Part shown: piece by piece, positions 11,724-14,691 of the stretch
Position numbering within the stretch: the stretch's first letter is position 1
Layout: every line of letters begins with the position of its first letter
Source: Pseudonocardiales bacterium
GTDB lineage: Bacteria; Actinomycetota; Actinomycetes; Mycobacteriales; Jatrophihabitantaceae
Direction: 5' to 3'
Assembly (NCBI GenBank): GCA_030840415.1
Contig: JAVEEO010000309.1
Span: forward strand, 1-14,691
DNA: 14,691 nucleotides
Notes under the pieces: model-generated
Databases searched by the model: none
Told to the model about the DNA's origin: nothing
The model's input: only the letters and a program-made list of their open reading frames with translations
Position numbers and translations under genes: made by a program

Positions 11724-12946
11724 CCGCCGCCGCCAACGTCGAACGTGAGCAGCACCTGCTGGCGGCGGCCTTCCTCAGCCGGGTAGCCGAGCCCGCGTCG
11801 GTGCCGCTGTGGATGTTCGTCGAGGAGCACGGCTACCGGGCGGCCGCCGCGGCGGTGCGGGCCGGGGACGTGCCGGCCGAGGTGGCCGCCTGCACCGAGG
11901 CCCGCCGTAGCGCCGCCGATCCGGAGGCCGATCTCTCGGCGGCCGACCGCAACGGCATCCGGCTGCTGACCCCGGCCGACGCGGACTGGCCACATTTCGC
12001 GTTCGCGGCGCTGCGGGCGACCGGGCAGCGACGGGTGGCACAGTGGCGGGTCGGGGCGCGGGCCCGGCCGCAGCGCGGTGAGCTGATCCCGCCGCTGGCC
12101 CTGTGGGTGCGCGGCAACGCGCCGCTGGCCGCGGTGGGGCCGCGTTCGGTGGCGGTGGTCGGCTCGCGGGCGGCCACCGCCTATGGCGAGCACATCGCGT
12201 CCGAGTTCAGCTACGGGCTGGCGCAGCGCGACGTGGTGGTGGTGTCCGGCGGCGCCTACGGCATCGACGCGGCCGCGCACCGCGGTGCCCTGGCCGCCGG
12301 CGGTTGCTCGGTACTCGTGTCGGCCGGCGGCCTGGACCGCCCGTACCCGAGCGGGCACCGCCACCTCTACGACCAGACTGCCGAGCAGGGCCTGCTGGTC
12401 AGCGAGCGGCCACCGGGCAGTGCCCCGCACCGGCAGCGGTTCCTCAGCCGCAACCGGCTGATCGCCGCGCTGGGCGCCGCGACCCTGGTCGTCGAGGCGG
12501 CGCACCGGTCGGGCGCGCTGAACAGCGCGGGCTACGCCCGCGACCTCGGGCGGCCGGTGCTGGCGGTGCCCGGTCCGGTCACCTCGGCGATGTCGGCCGG
12601 CTGCCACCGGCTGATCCAGCGCGAGGAGGAGCCGGCCAGCCTGGTGACCAGCGTGGCCGAGGTGCTGAGCTACTGCGGCTCCGCCGACCTGGTGGACGGC
12701 CCGGGTGGTGCGCCGCTGCCAGGCGGGTCGGCACCGGTCCGGCGGTCCTATGACAGCCTCGATGCGGTGGCACGGTCGGTGCTCGACGGCTTTCCCGGTC
12801 GCGGGCACAGCGTCACCGAGGCGGAGTTGTCCCGGCTCAGCGGCCAGCCGATCAGCAAGGTGATCGCGGCCCTGCCGGTACTGCAGGGCGCAGGCCTGAT
12901 CACCGTGGCACGCGAGGGTTACCGGCTGGCCAGCGTGGCGAGTTGA
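11720..12946 (+). CDS. dprA: DNA-processing protein DprA
   Basis: 408 residues. DprA binds incoming single-stranded DNA and loads RecA in natural transformation; it is also kept in many bacteria not known to be transformable. N-terminal helical region about 1-110, then a Rossmann-like domain about 115-330: VAVVGSRAAT (GSR 148-150), VVSGGAYGIDAAAH (176-187), FLSRNRLIAALG (241-252), HRSGAL (264-267) and AVPGPV (282-287). A winged-helix domain (DprA_WH type) covers about 345-403. ATG overlaps the end of comM; GGTGAG (11708-11713) is six bases upstream. The mobile element cuts it off from its native yraN-comM promoter, so expression now depends on sequence near attR or inside the gene fragment. 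Frame intact. Confidence 0.96.
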   Translation: MTAAANVEREQHLLAAAFLSRVAEPASVPLWMFVEEHGYRAAAAAVRAGDVPAEVAACTEARRSAADPEADLSAADRNGIRLLTPADADWPHFAFAALRATGQRRVAQWRVGARARPQRGELIPPLALWVRGNAPLAAVGPRSVAVVGSRAATAYGEHIASEFSYGLAQRDVVVVSGGAYGIDAAAHRGALAAGGCSVLVSAGGLDRPYPSGHRHLYDQTAEQGLLVSERPPGSAPHRQRFLSRNRLIAALGAATLVVEAAHRSGALNSAGYARDLGRPVLAVPGPVTSAMSAGCHRLIQREEEPASLVTSVAEVLSYCGSADLVDGPGGAPLPGGSAPVRRSYDSLDAVARSVLDGFPGRGHSVTEAELSRLSGQPISKVIAALPVLQGAGLITVAREGYRLASVAS

Positions 12947-13060
12947 CGCGGCTACCGGGCGCGCGCAGTGTCAGCCCATGCCTGCCCGTTCCAGCACCCG
13001 CCGCGTTCCGGTGGCTGGATCGGGGCCGGGAGTCAGCCGACCTGCTGGCCGGCAGGCACG

Positions 13061-14032
13061 ATGGTTGATCCGATGACAGGTGCCCGTCGGGGGAAGGGAC
13101 AGCGGCTCGACCTGGCAGCGCTGCGGGCAGAGCTCGGTCCTGAGCTGCAAGGAGTGCTCGCCGACTTCGAGCGGTTCCTGCGGCTGGAGCGCAACCGCTC
13201 TCCGCATACCGTGCAGGCCTACCTGGGCGACATCACCCTGCTGCTGCACCACCTGCGCTGCGCCGGCGAGGCGGACCTGCGCGGCCTCGACCTGCGGCTG
13301 TTGCGGGGCTGGCTGGCCGGCCTGTACCAGGCGGGCGCCTCGCGCACCACGCTGGCTCGCCGGGCCGCCGCCGCCCGGACCTTCAGCACCTGGGCGTTTC
13401 AGAACCGGTTGCTGGCCGCCGACGTGGCCGAGTTGCTGGCCAGCCCCCGCCCGCACCGCTCGATCCCCACGGTGCTCTCGGCCGACGAGGCGGCCGAGGC
13501 GATCGACTCGCTCGGCGGTGACGAGCCCGAGCAGCTACGAGACCGATTGATCCTGGAGTTGCTGTACGGCACCGGCATCCGGGTCGCCGAACTGGTCGGC
13601 CTGGACCTGCCCGACCTGGACCGCAGCCGCCGGGTGCTGCGGGTGATCGGCAAGGGCGACAAGCAACGCACGGTGCCCTTCGGAGCCCCGGCTGACGCCG
13701 CCCTGCAGCGCTGGCTGGAGACCGGCCGGCCGAGCTGGGCGACCCCAGCCTCGGGCCAGGCGCTGCTGCTGGGCCGCCGCGGCGGACGGCTCGACCAACG
13801 GGCCGCCCGGCGGGTGGTCAACACGGCCACCGCCGACCTGGCCGGCGGCTCGGGACTGTCACCGCACGGGCTCCGGCACACGGCCGCCACCCACCTGCTG
13901 GACGGCGGGGCCGACTTGCGGGCCGTACAGGAGCTGCTCGGCCATGCCAGCCTGGCCACCACCCAGATCTACACCCATGTCTCGGTCGACCGCTTGCGGC
14001 GCAGTTTCGAGCAGGCCCATCCGCGGGCCTGA
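13061..14032 (+). CDS. xerC: Tyrosine recombinase, XerC type
   Basis: 323 residues from this start. Xer recombinases resolve chromosome dimers at dif with FtsK. SAM-like N-terminal domain about 25-115 (FERFLRLERNRSPHTVQAYLGD). Catalytic set complete: R174 (GTGIRVAEL), K198 (GKGDKQR), H269 and R272 (SPHGLRHTAATHLL), H295 (LLGHASL), nucleophile Y304 (IYTHVS). Start is uncertain: the frame is open back to 12968; ATG 13061 has GGCAGG (13051-13056) four bases before it, and ATG 13073 is an alternative, nearer the usual 300-residue length. A 114-bp gap separates it from dprA. The position after dprA fits XerC of actinobacteria. It is host-encoded and unrelated to the serine integrase. Confidence 0.93.
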   Translation: MVDPMTGARRGKGQRLDLAALRAELGPELQGVLADFERFLRLERNRSPHTVQAYLGDITLLLHHLRCAGEADLRGLDLRLLRGWLAGLYQAGASRTTLARRAAAARTFSTWAFQNRLLAADVAELLASPRPHRSIPTVLSADEAAEAIDSLGGDEPEQLRDRLILELLYGTGIRVAELVGLDLPDLDRSRRVLRVIGKGDKQRTVPFGAPADAALQRWLETGRPSWATPASGQALLLGRRGGRLDQRAARRVVNTATADLAGGSGLSPHGLRHTAATHLLDGGADLRAVQELLGHASLATTQIYTHVSVDRLRRSFEQAHPRA

Positions 14033-14046
14033 CCTCAGGGCTTCAT

Positions 14047-14088
14047 CCCCGCTGACCGGGGTGGCCCGCCGGCTGGCCCCGATGGGGG
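14047..14088. terminator. Convergent terminator hairpins
   Basis: CCCC (14047-14050) pairs with GGGG (14058-14061) around 7 bases, and GCCCC (14076-14080) with GGGG (14084-14087) around 3. They lie between the convergent xerC and M23 genes. CCGCCGGCTGGC also occurs twice here (14066-14077 and 14093-14104). Stems are short, so this is a modest call. Confidence 0.4.
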
Positions 14089-14120
14089 TGCTCCGCCGGC
14101 TGGCTGATCCGCCCGTGCGC

Positions 14121-14691
14121 TCAGTCCCAGGGCAGCAACCGGACTACTCCCAGCGGCGCGAGCAGCGACCGCGGATCCAGGTAGGCCGTTGCGCGCCGGG
14201 CGCCCCAGTGCAGGCAGGTCGCCGGCGCGCAGCCGCGGTGTGCCCCGGTTACGGTCCCGATCCGCTGCCCGGCCACCACCCGCTGCCCTGGCACCACGAC
14301 GGCGGCCAGTGGCTCGTACTCGGTGCTGATCCCGTCCGGATGCAGCAGCACTACCACACCGTGGCCGGCGACCGGCCCGGCGAACCCGACCACTCCCGAA
14401 CCGGCGGCCAGCACGGCGGCACCCGCCGGCGCTGCCAGGTCCACTCCGAGGTGGCCCGGGCCGTACTTCTCCGGCGGCGGGGTGAACGGTGTCAGCACTC
14501 GCATCGCGGGCAACGGTGCCCGGTAAGCGGTACCGGCATCCGGCGCCCCGGCCAGCGGCGCACTCGCAATCGGTCTCAGCCCACCCGCCGAACCAGCACC
14601 GGTCGAACCGGCACCCGCCGAACCGGCACCCGCCGAACCAGCACCGACCGGCCCAGCCGCCGACAGGCCCGCCCCGCCCACCGACCCGGCC
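14121..14691 (-). CDS. M23 (LytM-type) metallopeptidase, 5' end outside window
   Basis: About 190 residues are visible; the frame is open at 14691, and the GTG at 14681 is unlikely to be the start because a secreted protein of this class needs a signal peptide. N-terminal linker of Ala-Gly-Ser repeats, then the M23 domain: HLGVDLAAP (H77-D81, counting from the GTG), GVVGFAGPVAGHGVVVLLHPDG, EYEPL, GQRIGTVTG and CLHWGARR (H158). The family cuts cell-wall peptide cross-links outside the membrane. In the usual second motif HxH the first histidine is replaced by cysteine (C156), with C151 nearby; similar LHWG forms occur in actinobacterial relatives, so this may be a family trait and not a defect. 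Convergent with xerC. Confidence 0.88.
   Translation of the reverse strand, partial: AGSVGGAGLSAAGPVGAGSAGAGSAGAGSTGAGSAGGLRPIASAPLAGAPDAGTAYRAPLPAMRVLTPFTPPPEKYGPGHLGVDLAAPAGAAVLAAGSGVVGFAGPVAGHGVVVLLHPDGISTEYEPLAAVVVPGQRVVAGQRIGTVTGAHRGCAPATCLHWGARRATAYLDPRSLLAPLGVVRLLPWD
14583..14642. repeat. 15-bp tandem repeat in the M23 linker
   Basis: Four 15-bp units (14583-14597, 14598-14612, 14613-14627, 14628-14642) based on ACCCGCCGAACCGGC, with one to three changes each. On the coding strand they encode an Ala-Gly-Ser-rich five-residue repeat in the linker before the peptidase domain. Confidence 0.85.

Noticed and set aside
11588..12808. 406-residue leftward frame opposite dprA
   Set aside because: Antisense shadow of dprA; rich in R, P, H and G with no recognisable motif.
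14066..14104. CCGCCGGCTGGC pair as an attachment or dif-like site
   Set aside because: A direct 12-bp repeat 27 bp apart in high-GC DNA without dif symmetry; more likely chance or part of the terminator region.

Overview
The window is high-GC actinobacterial chromosome. The markers are a DUF2469 protein, a YraN/UPF0102 protein, a YifB/ComM ATPase, DprA, a XerC-type recombinase and a convergent M23 peptidase, in the order seen in many actinobacterial rnhB-comM-dprA regions. I cannot name a genus from sequence alone.

Layout. Positions 1-2352 are host: the 3' end of the DUF2469 gene, a strong terminator, then yraN overlapping comM. Positions 2353-11617 are an integrated element of about 9.26 kb that cuts comM 35 codons before its stop. 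The last 35 comM codons reappear at 11616-11723 and overlap the dprA start. Joining the two halves at the shared AGCT (2353-2356 and 11614-11617) restores a 509-codon comM in frame, so integration and excision can be read at base resolution. From 11720 on the sequence is host again: dprA, xerC and, convergent, the M23 peptidase gene, which runs off the window.

The element. A leftward set starts with a large serine integrase whose start codon lies only 23 bp from attR. It continues with a tightly overlapping block: excisionase-like HTH protein, a 48-aa protein, a GTG-start replication-initiator-like protein, a 102-aa protein and an HNH endonuclease. After a structured 423-bp leader come a HK97-fold major capsid protein, a TP901-type tape measure protein and a 98-aa protein overlapping the tape measure stop. 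A shorter rightward set at the left end holds four small genes, including a possible leaderless 65-aa gene and a 55-aa membrane protein. The two sets converge and overlap near 3603-3686.

The element has no recognisable portal, terminase, prohead protease, major tail protein or lysis gene. It does carry the capsid shell protein and the tail-length ruler. This fits a small phage satellite that would use a helper phage, comparable in size and recombination genes (serine integrase plus Xis-like protein) to phiRv1 of Mycobacterium tuberculosis, though with a tape measure gene. Its position in a competence/recombination ATPase gene, next to dprA, suggests a reversible switch on comM like the prophage in Listeria comK. 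That is inference from the exact gene split; nothing here shows that excision happens.
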